From the NCBI RefSeq assembly GCF_032362555.1, contig NC_083523.1, positions 6,485,501 to 6,549,500 on the forward strand: 64,000 nucleotides of DNA, given 5' to 3'. This document shows positions 10,387 to 22,200 of the stretch, one piece after another. The notes below the pieces were generated by a model that was not told the DNA's origin, did no database searches, and saw only the letters and a list, made by a program, of their open reading frames with translations. Made by a program: the position numbers and the translations under genes. The stretch comes from Amyelois transitella. Its lineage: Eukaryota > Arthropoda > Insecta > Lepidoptera > Pyralidae. Numbering within the stretch: the first letter of the stretch is position 1; every line of letters starts with the position of its first letter.

Positions 10387-10865
10387 TTGTTTTATATTCA
10401 CAGTTAAACTCCAATAAATCGCACTTGTCCAGGAACCAGCGAACCTCTCTAGTGCGGGGTTCAATCCCGCAGCGCCTTACTCCGTTGTGGACGCAAAAGC
10501 TTGCGGTGTAACAAATCTGATGAAGTTTTGGAAGGAGTCGTTAAATTCATTAAAAAAGTTATTTTAAAAAAAACAATGATTTACATCTTAATTCTTTAAT
10601 GCAAATATTGTAAATTATACAATTGGTGTAAATATAGCCTATATATAATATTATATAATATAGCGTATACTATTTGACTGATTTCAGACATGCCACTTAA
10701 TTGATTCTACTAAGTAATTCAGAATTTCAAATAAGTGAAATAGTTTTTGTTTTTAAAAGGATTTTTTTTACGTTTGGTTAATAGAGAATATATATTTAAA
10801 CATCTAAATATTATAATAAAGACTTACACTCTTAGTTTGACATTCAACATAATTAATGATTGACA
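10387..10865 (-). CDS. Kazal-like secreted protein, locus D (partial)
   Basis: The domain exon is 10387-10516 (130 nt), between CTTCATCAG and GTAAGC, phase 0 in and phase 1 out. It encodes ICYTASFCVHNGVRRCG, then FLDKC and LLEFNC: five cysteines at family spacing. It has no ATG. Exon 2 is proposed at 10828-10865 (after GTATTTTCAG, donor GTAAGT, 38 nt), which takes one base in, leaves in phase 0 and encodes SIINYVECQTKS. I found neither exon 1 nor a terminal exon with a sixth cysteine; a weak short one near 10345-10370 has none. The locus may be incomplete or a pseudogene, although the domain exon is intact. It lies head to head with locus E. Confidence 0.6.
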
Positions 10866-10984
10866 CTGAAAATACTAATAACGTTAAATATACTGGTAAA
10901 AAATTTATATGTGATTTATAAATGAGGTTGTACATTAGAATTTATTCTAGCGTTTGTTGATCTCCACAATTTATAGAAAACTAC

Positions 10985-11172
10985 TATCACTACATAGTAT
11001 AAAACAAAGTCGCTATTTTAGTCTGTTTGTCTGAATGCTTAAATCTTTAAAATTACGCAACGGATTTTAATGCGGTTTTTTGTAACAGGTAGAGTGATTC
11101 AAGAGGAAGGTTTTTATGTATAATTTTTTCCAAATTTTGTACCCGTGCGAAGCCGGGGCGGGTCACTAGTAA
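10985..11172 (+). mobile_element. Helitron-like element, 3' part
   Basis: The body TTACGCAACGGATTTTAATG and the 3' end CGTGCGAAGCCGGGGCGGGT followed by CACTAGTA (hairpin-like GC stretch, CTAG terminus) match common lepidopteran Helitron-like ends. A second copy ends at about 40041. A TATATAAA stretch lies immediately beyond, upstream of locus E. Confidence 0.6.
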
Positions 11173-11206
11173 TTATATAAAGGTGAGTGCAGACATAACG
11201 TATAGA

Positions 11207-12893
11207 ATGAAAAATATTATGACTATTTTTGTGGGTCCAACCTTAAACCATATAAATGTAAAACAGCATGGAAATAATACAATATATGATGTTGTAAGTT
11301 TAAAATATGTTTGTTTGTCCCTCCTGTTTGATAGATAATTTTTATGCATTCATCTGATCTCCTTTTGTCCTTTAGCCATCTCCTACAAGTACAACACAGG
11401 AAGGGTTTGAAGTTGTACTATTTTACTGAAAGAAACCATAAGGTATACAAACAAAAATAAATATAAAAAAACTTTATAACACATCCTTATTTATTTACGA
11501 CTTTGTTCGAATACAGATTTTGTAATAAAGGAAAGTAGAGTTAGGCATAGAGTTAAGCTATCAAATACAATTTTTATGTATATCGTTTTATGTAAACTTG
11601 CAAAATGCATTGGTGGTTTTCGATAACGCTTATAGGTTAGAGTTTTAGACTATGATTAAAATCATCGAAAATGATTTAAAAATCATTTTCGATTATTAGC
11701 GATTATGAAACTATGTTTGAAAAAATATTTTATATTTCTTTTATTTCAGGACTTATATTAAATGCAGCGACTGCTGCAGTGTCTTCAAATGCAGTAGTAA
11801 GTGTACATTTAATTTATCATTATTTATATGAAAAATTAAAGCCAAGACGAATGTACCCTAAATGGGGATATCTTGGCAAAGTACTATTCGTAGGTACCTC
11901 AAATCGACCTATAAAATTATTGCGCGTAATTTTTTTAACCAATGCATATTTTATTTTTTGTGGCCAGTGTTTGTCTTTAATTGACTACATTAAATTAATT
12001 ATGCCTTTTATAAGATAAGTAAAACGGCTTAATTTATGTAAATAGTTACTTACATGACCATTTTTTGATAGACTTAAAAATTAGAAACGTATCAATAGAT
12101 TTTAGTTTTTTCCTTGCTTGCTTTCAGGCTTGCTACGAAGCTAAGACCTGCATACACAATTCCAACGAGAAATGTGGTGAATCTCCATCAGGCGACGTGA
12201 GAAGATTCCTAGACTCCTGTGATTTGGCAGAATATAATTGTTTGAATTATGCATGTATGTAGTTTTCATACCACTTATAGGTTGATACGCCAATGTGTGT
12301 GCAGAAAAGTGCCAGTTGACTGTTAAAACTTTGTCAAATCTTGTGGTAGTTGGAAAATACTTAGCGCAGAAAGCTATGTTAGAAATATGTTATATGTGAG
12401 AGAGATAGAGAAGGTCGTACACCACAAATTTAATTTTACGATCAATAAGGCTGTTCAATGTTCATGTGACCCGACACTTTATAATAGGACCACTTCACCT
12501 CCTTCGCGACATAGGGAATAGGCATAATCATCTTGTGCAGCTTTTAATAAGGTTTTACTGCTAAGGTTGCGGAGTTCTGACGGGAGTCACTTTATATAAA
12601 AACATGACTTAACCAATACAGCCCCCGTAGCATGACACGCGCGATGCCGTTTTTATCGCGCGGGCCATGCTACACGGGGGCTGGTTCATGGTCAATAGGT
12701 GGCTTAAGGTATTTTCCAGAGAGGTGAGGATTAATTTAAAAACGTCCAGAAGGAAGAAGGTCTATCTCCTACTCCTATATATTTGAAAATGTGTATATTA
12801 TCTTAATTGTCTTTTTTAGCATTTACAAAAACGGCGATGGAGCGGTGTGACCAACTGGCACCAATTGACCAAAATATAGCTCGGAAATCATGA
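11207..12893 (+). CDS. Kazal-like secreted protein, locus E
   Basis: Proposed exons are 11207-11234, 11750-11796, 12128-12254 and 12820-12893; 276 nt, 91 aa. Exons 1-2 give the signal peptide MKNIMTIFVGLILNAATAAV. The exon 1 donor (GTCCAA) is weak, but 28 nt and the IFVG junction match loci G (NIFIG) and H (KMVFG). Otherwise an ATG at 11713 reads through the exon 2 acceptor and also gives a signal peptide (94 aa). The domain exon encodes CYEAKTCIHNSNEKCG, FLDSC and LAEYNC. The last exon encodes MERCDQLAPI and stops at 12891-12893; AATAAA lies at 12922. Exon 3 is the same length (127 nt) as the locus F exon. Exons 2-4 are well supported. Confidence 0.78.
12615..12695. repeat. Short palindromic foldback element
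   Basis: GCCCCCGTAGCATGACACGC pairs with GGGCCATGCTACACGGGGGC around a GCCGTTTTTATCGC core. It is a short relative of the element at 8660-8815 and lies in the last intron of locus E. Confidence 0.75.
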
Positions 12894-13562
12894 TTGACGA
12901 TTAATGGAGATATAAGTATTAAATAAATGATGTATAAGAAAATGTTATTTTTTATTAAAACTTCTTAAATTAATATTATGAGGATCATACCTTTGTCTCA
13001 ATACATTTATATGAAAATAAATCTGTTCGATGATTCGCTACCCTAATAGTTTGGTTTAGGTATATCTGTGACAAGTATATTATAATAGGCATGATTATAA
13101 ATGTTATAAAGGTGTTTTACCGTGGATGTAAGTATATATTTTGCGTGGAAATGAATGCAGAGTGGATAAGATTATGGTCAACCGAAAGAAGATGGTGTGA
13201 GAGTGATCATTAGCTAAGAATTCTATCTTTGCATGTTTCCAGTTGCTTAAACTAATTGTCTGAAAGAAATTGCTACAAGTAATATTCATTGTTGTTTTGA
13301 AATTACTTATTCTTTACTCATATAAAATTGCGATCAATAAAAATTATTCTACTGATTGCTAAGTAGGTTCGTTTGTTACCTAATTTTGAAACATAAAACT
13401 ATAAAAAGTAACAGCTGATAATAAAGACAGAATGTTGGGTTTATACCAATAGTGCTAGGTCCTTCAACACTCTCAGTTTTCAGTCCACTGGCTCTCACAT
13501 GATCACTGGTTGATACTCTTTTATATAATATTAAAAAGTATATGAAAGGACATTAATATATT

Positions 13563-13710
13563 TCGATGGGCTAGCAACCTGTCACTATTTGCATCTCAAT
13601 TATATCATTAAGCCAAATAGCTGAACGTGGCCATTCAGACTTTTCAAGACTGGTGGCTCTGTCTACCCCGCAACGGATATAGACGTGACCATATGTATGT
13701 ATGTATGTTG
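13563..13710 (+). repeat. 260-bp non-autonomous retroelement, 5'-truncated
   Basis: It runs from GATGGGCTAGCAACCTGTCA to GACGTGACCATATGTATGTA. It ends only about 30 bp before the locus F acceptor, so it may have altered the branch-point region. Confidence 0.85.
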
Positions 13711-13739
13711 TAAGTTTGATGTTTAATATTTATTTTCAG

Positions 13740-14407
13740 TACTGTTACGAGGCCGACCGGTGTACTCACAGTCAGAATGAAAAGTGTGGGATAGCCAAGC
13801 GAGGCGTGGTCAAAAGATTCAAGGATAGCTGTGACATGGTCAAATACAACTGTGTGCATAACGAAGGTATGTATATTTTACTTCCCACCATATTTTTCTA
13901 TTCTTAAACAGTAACAAAGCATGCTTGAAACATCAAACAATGCATTTGATTGGAATATTTCTTAAAAATCCGATATGTTCCTTATTTACCATTGCCGTGT
14001 CGTCCCCGGTATTTTACCAAGACAACTCCATATTTTTTCCATGGATGTAGTAAAAGGTGTCTATGGAAAAGATTAATACTTGGGATTATTCTTGTAGGCG
14101 ATGGGCTAGCAATCTGCCACTATTTGAATCTCAATTCCATCATTATGTATAACTGCACGTAGCCTTTTAGTCTTTTCAAGACTTTTGTCTCTGTCTTCCC
14201 TGCAAGAGATATAGATCAGATTATATTTATGTATGTATTGTCATCTTATGTTATTGGACTGTTTTAGATTTCGGAAAAGCCAATATGAGTTTATGTGAGG
14301 AACTGCCACCTTTAATTAAAAAGAAAAGATTCACCCAGCCTTGGGAAAAACATACCACTGTTATTGAAACGAGTACATACTACAATACCTATGGTACACA
14401 CTCGTAG
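13740..14407 (+). CDS. Kazal-like domain and terminal exons, locus F
   Basis: The domain exon is 13740-13866 (127 nt, after TTTATTTTCAG, donor GTATGT, phase 0 in, phase 1 out). It encodes CYEADRCTHSQNEKCG, FKDSC and MVKYNC. The terminal exon, 14268-14407 (after GTTTTAG), encodes ANMSLCEELP and a basic, Thr/Tyr-rich tail and stops at 14405-14407; AATAAA is at 14416. No signal-peptide exon is visible between 12893 and 13740, where a retroelement copy lies. Locus E exon 2 ends in phase 0, so exons 13740-14407 may be an alternative 3' module of locus E, made by duplication. Otherwise this is a gene with a distant or lost start. Confidence 0.7.
13992..14238 (+). repeat. 260-bp non-autonomous retroelement, diverged
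   Basis: CCGTGTCGTCCCCGGTATTT, CATGGATGTAGTAAAAGGTG, GGCGATGGGCTAGCAATCTG and the ATGTATGTATTG tail identify the family. It lies in the locus F intron. Confidence 0.8.
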
Positions 14408-14584
14408 AAGTATGTAATAAACTGATAAAAACCGACAAGTATTTTTTTATACCTTTGCTCGGTACGTCGGTAATTTTGATAAAATGTCACAAATAGCGGA
14501 TTTAAAGCCTAGAATTTTTCTACCAGATTTCTATGGTACTTCTTTAGTAATAAATCAAAAGTTAATTTACGATGTAATGGTTTT

Positions 14585-14718
14585 CTTCGCTGTCAAAGCA
14601 GCGGAGTAACTAAATGATTGGAAAAAACATATAATATAATTATTATTATAATATAATTATTATATGTATGTTTTTTCCAATCATTTAGTTACTCTGCTGC
14701 TTTGGCAGCGAAGTGAAC
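14585..14718. repeat. Long inverted repeat (foldback)
   Basis: CTTCGCTGTCAAAGCAGCGG...TAACTAAATGATTGGAAAAA is mirrored by TTTTTCCAATCATTTAGTTA...GCTGCTTTGGCAGCGAAG around an AT-rich centre. The arms are about 50-60 bp with few mismatches. It resembles a MITE or foldback element and lies between loci F and G. Confidence 0.85.
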
Positions 14719-15214
14719 CACGGACTGATGCTTCTCAAGGAAAAGTTTATTGGGATTCTTCCTTATAGGCGATAGCCGAGCACCTTAATAATATCTATTT
14801 AAAATTTTATTGCACAAAAAAAATTTACATAGGACAGCCTTAATGCTGTTAAGCATTCAGTCTACCAGCTGAGCAAACAGAAAAACTTTTAGTATATCTG
14901 AATTTCACTTCTGTAACTGTCATCTAGTTAGACGTGGTATTTGAGGTTTCGACTATCGGCTTTGTCTCACCTTAAAACAATAAAATCGTCATGGAAACGC
15001 CTTACATTTTAAGAGGATTCTTAAAAAAAATTATAAACTTTGAGATATTACCTCAGAGACACACGATGATCAAAATGTTTAGAATCGAACTTAACTAAGA
15101 AAAACCTACACGATTAATACTAACAGTTTCATGGTGCATTTTATCGTCCAAGCGACTAATTGTACTTAAAGTTTATACACTTAAATTAATTACTTTTACC
15201 GTTTTGCTACCAAA

Positions 15215-16441
15215 ATGCTTATGTATATGAATATTTTCATTGGTAAGTTTATTTATTATTTAACTTTTACTAATTACGTTTACGTTCTACTAATTTTTGA
15301 TTAATATAGTCTACCCCGCAAGGGATATAGACGTGATGATATGTACGAGTATGTATGTAATTTTTGATCGGAATTTCGTTCTAGTGGGAATCCTTACTTT
15401 TACAATTTCTAAGCTATATATTTCAGCAAAATATATCTCAGGTAGATTGTTTATTGTTCTGATCTTTTTTCTATTTTTGTTTTAGGTATGATGCTCTTAA
15501 ACATTCCTTTATTATTATGTTCTGAAACCACTACAATAACGAGTGAGGTAAGACTCAGATACACTTACCTACATATTTATTTGAATCAACGCCGCAATGT
15601 AGTTTGTTCCAAGTAAAATATTTTTGTACGCACTATTCGTATACATATAAATGTATGTTTGTATATAATGACGTCTTTATCCGTCACGGAGGAGAAACAG
15701 CCAGTCTTAAAATACTATTATTGATAAGTATTTTAATTACTTTTTCAGGAAGTGAAACGGATCAAAAGAACGAAACGTTATTGTCATCTATTAAAAATAT
15801 GTTCTCACTTCAAGGGGCCAATTTGTGGTCGTGATAGATATGCACGATTTTTCAAAACATTCGACAATATCTGTAAAATGTACGAAGAAAATTGTTTCAA
15901 AGGAACACGTTAGTAAATTGATTTTAATTGTAATTACAGTTACATTTTTAGTTATAAGTTTATATTTACATTGGTGTTAGTTGTTATTTAATTAGTATGA
16001 ATTTCAAAACTTAATGAAATTTAAGACATCTCTGAGAGAGATATAAAATCAAACAAATTTATTTGCTGACAAAGAATATAAAAAAACTGTTTAACTTTTT
16101 CGTTCATATATAATTTGATACTTTCAATTTCGGGAAAAATTTCCCATGTTTATTTATTCTTTTCAGGGTATTACAAGATAGATTTCGGAAGGTGCCAAGC
16201 GAAAGAAGACTTCATGAAAGTACACGGAAACTCTTCATCTGATTGGCAAGCTTCCACCGACTTTGACATACCTTTATTGACATCCATTACTGATAAGCCT
16301 AAAAATAAACAATATACGAGTATTTTTGAAAGACCTACAGAGAAACTAGATAGTGAGGAGGAGTTCTACAAGAAAATACCAGGACTGGGTGACATGCTTA
16401 GATCTTCCAATAGTACTGAGAAAATTAGTTCTGTTGGCTAA
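15215..16441 (+). CDS. Kazal-like secreted protein with C-terminal extension, locus G
   Basis: Exons are 15215-15242, 15486-15547, 15749-15908 and 16167-16441; 525 nt, 174 aa, all in phase. Exons 1-2 encode the signal peptide MLMYMNIFIGMMLLNIPLLL. Exon 1 is 28 nt with a GTAAGT donor and a good AAA-ATG context. The domain exon encodes a KRIKRTKR basic stretch, then CHLLKIC, GPICG, FDNIC and YEENC. The terminal exon carries the sixth Cys (IDFGRCQAKED) and about 80 further residues, including GNSSSDW and FDIPLL, also found in locus H, with several possible N-glycosylation sites. Stop at 16439-16441, AATAAA at 16491. Exon 2 begins with an internal ATG, but the upstream exon completes the hydrophobic core. 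Confidence 0.82.
15305..15358 (+). repeat. Retroelement tail fragment
   Basis: Only GTCTACCCCGCAAGGGATAT AGACGTGATGATATG and a worn TATG tail remain. It lies in intron 1 of locus G and belongs to the 260-bp family. Confidence 0.7.
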
Positions 16442-17472
16442 CTATTCTACTCATAATCAGTATCACTGATGCTGATTCAAAAATATTTTGAATAAATCTT
16501 TTTTGAAATGGGACTTATATGTTTGTTTGAAAAGGAAGGCGTTTCAGTTCTAAAGTCAAATATGTATAATTAAGTGAAATTGTCACAGAAACTATTTTTT
16601 TTAATACAAAATTTTCTGAATTTAATTAATTTATTATTTTTTTATTAAGTATATTAAACTTTCGTCCCAAAACTTATATTCCTATGCAGAGCTGTATAAA
16701 ATTGGCTCATTTACGTATTCGGCTAGAACGACAAAGGGGTTGGGGGAATTGATAAAGTAAAAACTGTTCAGCAAAGAAAACTGATGTAATGGGAAGTCAG
16801 AGGCAGATATACAAGGTTCGTGTTAACGAGAGTTTGTTTATAATAATAAGTAGCCCAATGAAAGTGAAGATATAATGGCAATACTATATGACACATATTC
16901 AATTTATAAGTACGCCTAAGAAGTGTTGCCAGCTTATAAAGTGGCGTGACTTAGACATATCTGTCTGTGACATTATGTTTTGTTATGCGTGAACAGAGTT
17001 TAGACGAAAAATGCCAGAAAGCAGACCCTGGGCTCGAAGTAAGAAAGATATACAAAGAAGGGAAACAGATCAGGCCACATTATGATGACTAACTTCTATC
17101 CAAACCCTCATGCTAATATTATAAATGTGAAGTAGTAACCTCTTTATAGGTAAGCCGTTCTTTATGAAATTTGGCAAACATATAGTGTAGAGTAAGAGAG
17201 AAGTACACAGGGTCCTTTGTACTCAGTCGGGCGGGCTTAATTAGGATTGGAAAATTAGGTACATAAAATCAAACGAGCGAATAATTGAACACTGATTTTG
17301 TAATTATAAACCACTTTCAAACTATGTGTGTATGAAATCATATTTCATGTGTAATTTAGCGAAAAGCAAGCTTTATTATTGACATCTTTTAAAGAGACTT
17401 CAAATAAGGAAATTAACTTATTTGACTTAATTGTACATATGTTTCTTGTATAAATTAATAATAAAAAAGAAA
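16442..17472. other. Intergenic between loci G and H, no gene seen
   Basis: AT-rich with scattered stops. ATGCTAATATTATAAATGTG near 17110 is a Helitron-like 5' motif. Nothing else is supported. Confidence 0.45.
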
Positions 17473-19258
17473 ATGATCCGGTATTATAAAATGGTATTTG
17501 GTAAGATTTCAAAACATCTCAAAATTTATATCTTCTTCTTAAATGTAAGAGCTAACTCTTGTCGGTTGAGTTAAGTAGAGCATCCTCCATTCATCTCTTT
17601 TATCTGTTATTTTTTTATTTGTTGGTGGTATGTTATAATTAAAAATGTTATCATGCAAGAATATTAATTCATACTAACATTACACATATTAAGCAAAGTC
17701 AGGCAGTTCCTTGTCAACTACCAACACACCTGTTCAATTGCTTAGCTCCCTTTACTTAGCGTCGGCTTTCGTCTTAATTTCGTAATAAAATATTATAATA
17801 TTTAAAGGTGTTTTCCATGCCTTTATTTTACATTCAATACTTTCTATTTACAGGCCTCTTTGTTCTGTGTTCTCAGTATTTCTGTAAAGATATGGTGAGT
17901 AACGCATAACATAAAAAACATATGCAGAAACTTATATTATATCTACGTAAAAATCCGAAGTGATTGGAAAGTACTGATTAACGGAGAAATAAAAGTCTAT
18001 TGATCAACCTGCTAAAAACTTGGGATTATTTTTTAGGCGATGGGTTAGCAACCCGTTATAAAAATATGGCCTTTCAGTCTTTTCAATACTGCTTGCTTTA
18101 TGGTAGATAAAGGATGAAAGGATAAGGGATGAAGACGTGATTATATGTAAGTAGGTATTGAAATTGTGGTAATCTATGGTCTTAGTCTTACATTTTTCTT
18201 TCCACCGGTTTTTTTTATATAAATTCGAGTGTCTAAGGCTCTTCTATTCATTTTCTTACAGGAGCGATCTAAAGCACGCTATTGTACACAATTCAAAATT
18301 TGCTCTCCAAATAAAGTCCAAGTTTGCGGTTACGACCGTAACACCGGGTTTCTGAAAATGTTCGACAACTTGTGTATGCTCTATAAAGATAATTGTAATA
18401 GGGATGCAGGTCAGTTTTAAATCCTCACAATTTTTATACATACATTCGTGATTATATGGAATGGGAAACAAAGTCTTGCATATAATGAAAAGCCACGTTC
18501 AGCTGTATAGCTATATGATGGATTTGAGATTAAAAGAAGAATCCCAAATACTTAAGCCTTTCCCTAAGTCGCCTACGATTTCTATCGGAGAGATGAAGTT
18601 ATCCCATTATAGAGTGCCTGGAACCACAGGACAAATAAAGTACAATTTTATTTAAAAAAAAACACAAAGTTATATAAACTGCTGAACAGTTCAAGACTTG
18701 ATGTCAAACAAAGGCTACATTTGCTATAAGTCCACAGCTGTCTAAGTGTTAATGATGGAATTAAGATTCAGAAAAAGTGTCGCATTGCTAGCCCATCAGT
18801 TAGTCAAAATTCGAAATTCAATTTGAAGTGGATAGGTCATAAGAAGTATGCAGGGATCGTGACAATTGGAAGGATGTAATCTCTGCCTGCCCCTCCGAGA
18901 AAGAGGTCTTTGTAGCTCATATCATCATGGAAGCTTCTGTGTTTTATTATTTTCAGATTATATTCCAACTTTGAACAACACCGTGTGCACGGCCAGAGAT
19001 GATTATATAAAGAATTATGGAAATTCTTCAATAGACTGGACTCACGGACATGACGGGTTTAACATTCCCTTACTCAACCTTACTAAGCCCATCATCATAC
19101 GTCACTATCGTGGACATGACTTCTTCGAAATGGTACCGGGTCTGATAAAAGCAGCATATGCCGAAAACGCACAAAAAAATAAAACCACTGAAAAACGTAA
19201 TAGAACGTCTAAAAGTGGTGTAAGTAATATCTTTCATACGATTCATATACTTGTGTAA
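17473..19258 (+). CDS. Kazal-like secreted protein with C-terminal extension, locus H
   Basis: Exons are 17473-17500, 17854-17894, 18262-18409 and 18957-19258; 519 nt, 172 aa, all in phase. Exon 1 (28 nt, donor GTAAGA) and exon 2 (41 nt) encode MIRYYKMVFGLFVLCSQYFC, a signal peptide. The domain exon encodes RYCTQFKIC, VQVCG, FDNLC and YKDNC. The terminal exon carries the sixth Cys (NNTVCTARDD), then GNSSIDW and FNIPLL, matching the locus G tail, with NNT, NSS, NLT, NKT and NRT glycosylation sequons. It stops at 19256-19258. A GTAAGT at 19219-19224 could act as a donor and make a longer isoform. Loci G and H are a tandem paralogue pair, distinct from the shorter members. Confidence 0.82.
18018..18160 (+). 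repeat. 260-bp non-autonomous retroelement, partial
   Basis: TTGGGATTATTTTTTAGGCG through a decayed tail; lies in intron 2 of locus H. A reverse-oriented fragment of the same family follows at about 18470-18620, and a third at 18690-18810. Confidence 0.65.
18845..18905 (+). repeat. RTE-like LINE 3' fragment
   Basis: ATGCAGGGATCGTGACAATT...TCTGCCTGCCCCTCCGAGAA matches the 3' coding end of the RTE-like LINE at 46781-47450. It sits 50 bp before the locus H terminal exon. Confidence 0.7.
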
Positions 19259-22200
19259 GTAATGGCAGAAACTCGGCTTATACCAAGAGTATTACCAGGT
19301 CGTCAGCATAGAGAAACAATTGACGAGTACTTCTTTCTAAGTTTACATTAAAAAGTATTTAAAAAAAAACCGTCCATGGTTGGTAGGTTGAACAGTAAAA
19401 GTCACGCAACGCAACACAGATTTTAAAAAGTAAATACCGCTAAAAGTTGCAGTTTCTTAAAGTGATGTAAATGATATCTTTTATATGATTCATAGGGTTA
19501 TAGAATTTGGGTTGTATGTTAACGGTTATAGTAATTGGAAATCTGATTTGTTTTTTGCACAGGTAATTCAGTTATTCAGTTATACTTTAACATTGTTTGT
19601 AAAAACTTTCATTAAGTACTTTTTTAAGTTTATTAAAAGGGGAAAAGCTACTGTTATTGACATTATTAAATAAATTTCTTCCTGCAATTATAAAAGGAAG
19701 TGACTGAAAAGTTAATTTTCAAAGTGGTGCACTTAATAGGTATTAATCACAAAATTTCGTCGAAATTTATATCTTCCTTCTGGCTTTAGTCCCGGTTACA
19801 TCTTCACCATTCTGGAGAGGTGTCCGGGGTATGCCTTTGACCATGGACTCTGGATTGGGTGAGTCAGGTTTTTTACACGAAGCGACTCTCATCTGATCGA
19901 CCGATCGATCAACCTTATTCGTATTGGGTCGGCTATGGTTACACATCCAGTTAAATAATGCGCAGGTTTCTCACGATGATTTTTCCTCACCATTAAAGTT
20001 CACCGTAATTTAAATATTTATTGCAAATGAAAGTGAAACTACTTTGTAAGAAAAATATTACTTTGCCACCCTTACCTCATACCCATATGAAACGAGATTT
20101 TTGACAAGTGTCACCTTACCTCTAAGTTCCCATGTCTAATTCCCAGACAGTCGTGACAGGTGGAAGCGTGGGTGTAAGTATGTTTAATCTAATCTCTGAA
20201 ACAATAAAACAATTCTCACTCTAAATTGTCTGCACGCCGAAGGTTATGCGAAAATTGTTTTCACTTTAATAATGTTACTGTTTATATAACTGATGCAATT
20301 ATGTAATTTTATATAATGAAAATGATACTTACATATATTAAATCGTTGGAAGTAGACTTTTGTACCAGCTAAAGGAACAGTAGTAAAATTTCAAAATATA
20401 AAAAAAGATAAACTTAAGAAACTATAACTTATTTTGAAATGAAATGGTTTAGGTAGACATTATGTAACTACACTGGGTGTTAACAAATTAATTAAAAACT
20501 TATAAAACTAACTTACCTATTAATAAAAAAGTAAAAATATTACTTACAGAAAACTGATTAAAATAAAATAGATTCTCTATAATAATATAATCGTGCGAAG
20601 GTGTGAAAATTCAAAAAAAAACGATCGCAAGTTTTCCTCTCACAAATTTTAAAGTTTCTTTTTTATTAGTGGCCAGTGATACCTTACATCAAAGTAAATC
20701 GATTTAAAAAAATCCAATATTAATACGCCATGGTGTGGTAAATATTCTGAACTGGAAATAAAAATGCAGGTGTTAATCTATGATGGGAAATCATACACAG
20801 CGGCTTAACAAAAAGAAAACATACAAAAGCATAACTGTACTTACTTCCTTCCCTTGGAACATCTGACAAAAAGGACCGAAAAGGATTATCGATTCATACA
20901 CATAACGGTATAATGATAATATCGATTATAGCCTTTATTAAAACAGTATATTTTGTATCCTTTATATCAGATCGTCGGTAGTCAAACAGTTAAGTTGGCC
21001 GATTAAGCGTGATGCGTATGGAGGCACAGGTTCAAATCCTACCAAGGCCACGTGTCAATGATTCTTTTCTGAGTTATGTACATTAGTTTGAGTGGTAACC
21101 GATGCTTTTACGCTTAGGGAAAACATCGTCAGAAAACCAGCACTTTTAGACAACTGGTTATCCATGATAAATGAAAAACTATAACTTATTTTGAAATAAA
21201 ATGGCTTAGGTAGATATTATGAAACTAAACTGGGTGTCTTGAGAGTGCTAACCGATGCTGTTACGCTTAGCGAAAACATCATCAGAAAACCAGCACTTTT
21301 AGACAACTGGTTATCCATGATCTATTAAGGTTTCCTTGCAAATGTTGCAGAGTTTAGATGGGAGTGGACAGTTTGTCCAGAGACATGGTCAAAGACTATG
21401 ATGATGATGTTATCGGGACTAACGCCAGGTGGAAGAAGATTTCGTTTTCCTTATAATCGGTATCGAAAATTATTCGATTTAAATTCAGTCCGTTTCTTGG
21501 GCACGTGTTTATGAGTGCGTGCGTTCAAAACAATTTGAATTAGATATGGTTTTTGTGTGAGTAGAGAAGAATATAAAGCGCGCATTGGCCAAGCCGAATA
21601 TTAGGATCGATTATGTTAAAATATGTCACGCATTGAGCATGTGATTTCTATATTTATTTATTTATTTCGTGAATAAAGTAATGTGTAATCAATATGAATT
21701 CAATATCATGATTATTCGATTTTTTATATCCTCAAATCCATTATGTCATCCATCAGTTTTTCGAATTTTCACAGAGAGGAAATTTAAAAAGTGCGTACAA
21801 TACAATCACTTATTTTTGCGCTGTGTGGTTCCCGGCACCAATACAAAAAAAGAATAGGACCACTCCATCTCTTTCCCATGGATGTCGTAAAAGGAGACTA
21901 AGGGATAGGCTTACAACATTGGCATTCTTTTTAACAAGGTCAAAAAGGTGTCTCTGTAAGAAAAATGGTTGCCTTTGTAACTCAAAGTGCCACGATAGTT
22001 CGTCTTGTATATATGTATAAGCACGCCTGTACCTATCCCTTTCGTGGTAGACAGAGCCACCAGTCTCGAAAAGATAGACCACGTTGCTCTATATGGTTTA
22101 AGATGGAATTGAGACTGAAATAATGACAGTGATAGTGTTGCTTCTGTAAAAGTTATTCTTACTCTAATACAAGGGTAAATACTAAGAATAATATAGTTTA

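Noticed and set aside
21823-22020. 65-codon open frame and its reverse partner
   Set aside because: They lie inside a 260-bp retroelement copy and recur in other copies as non-coding sequence.
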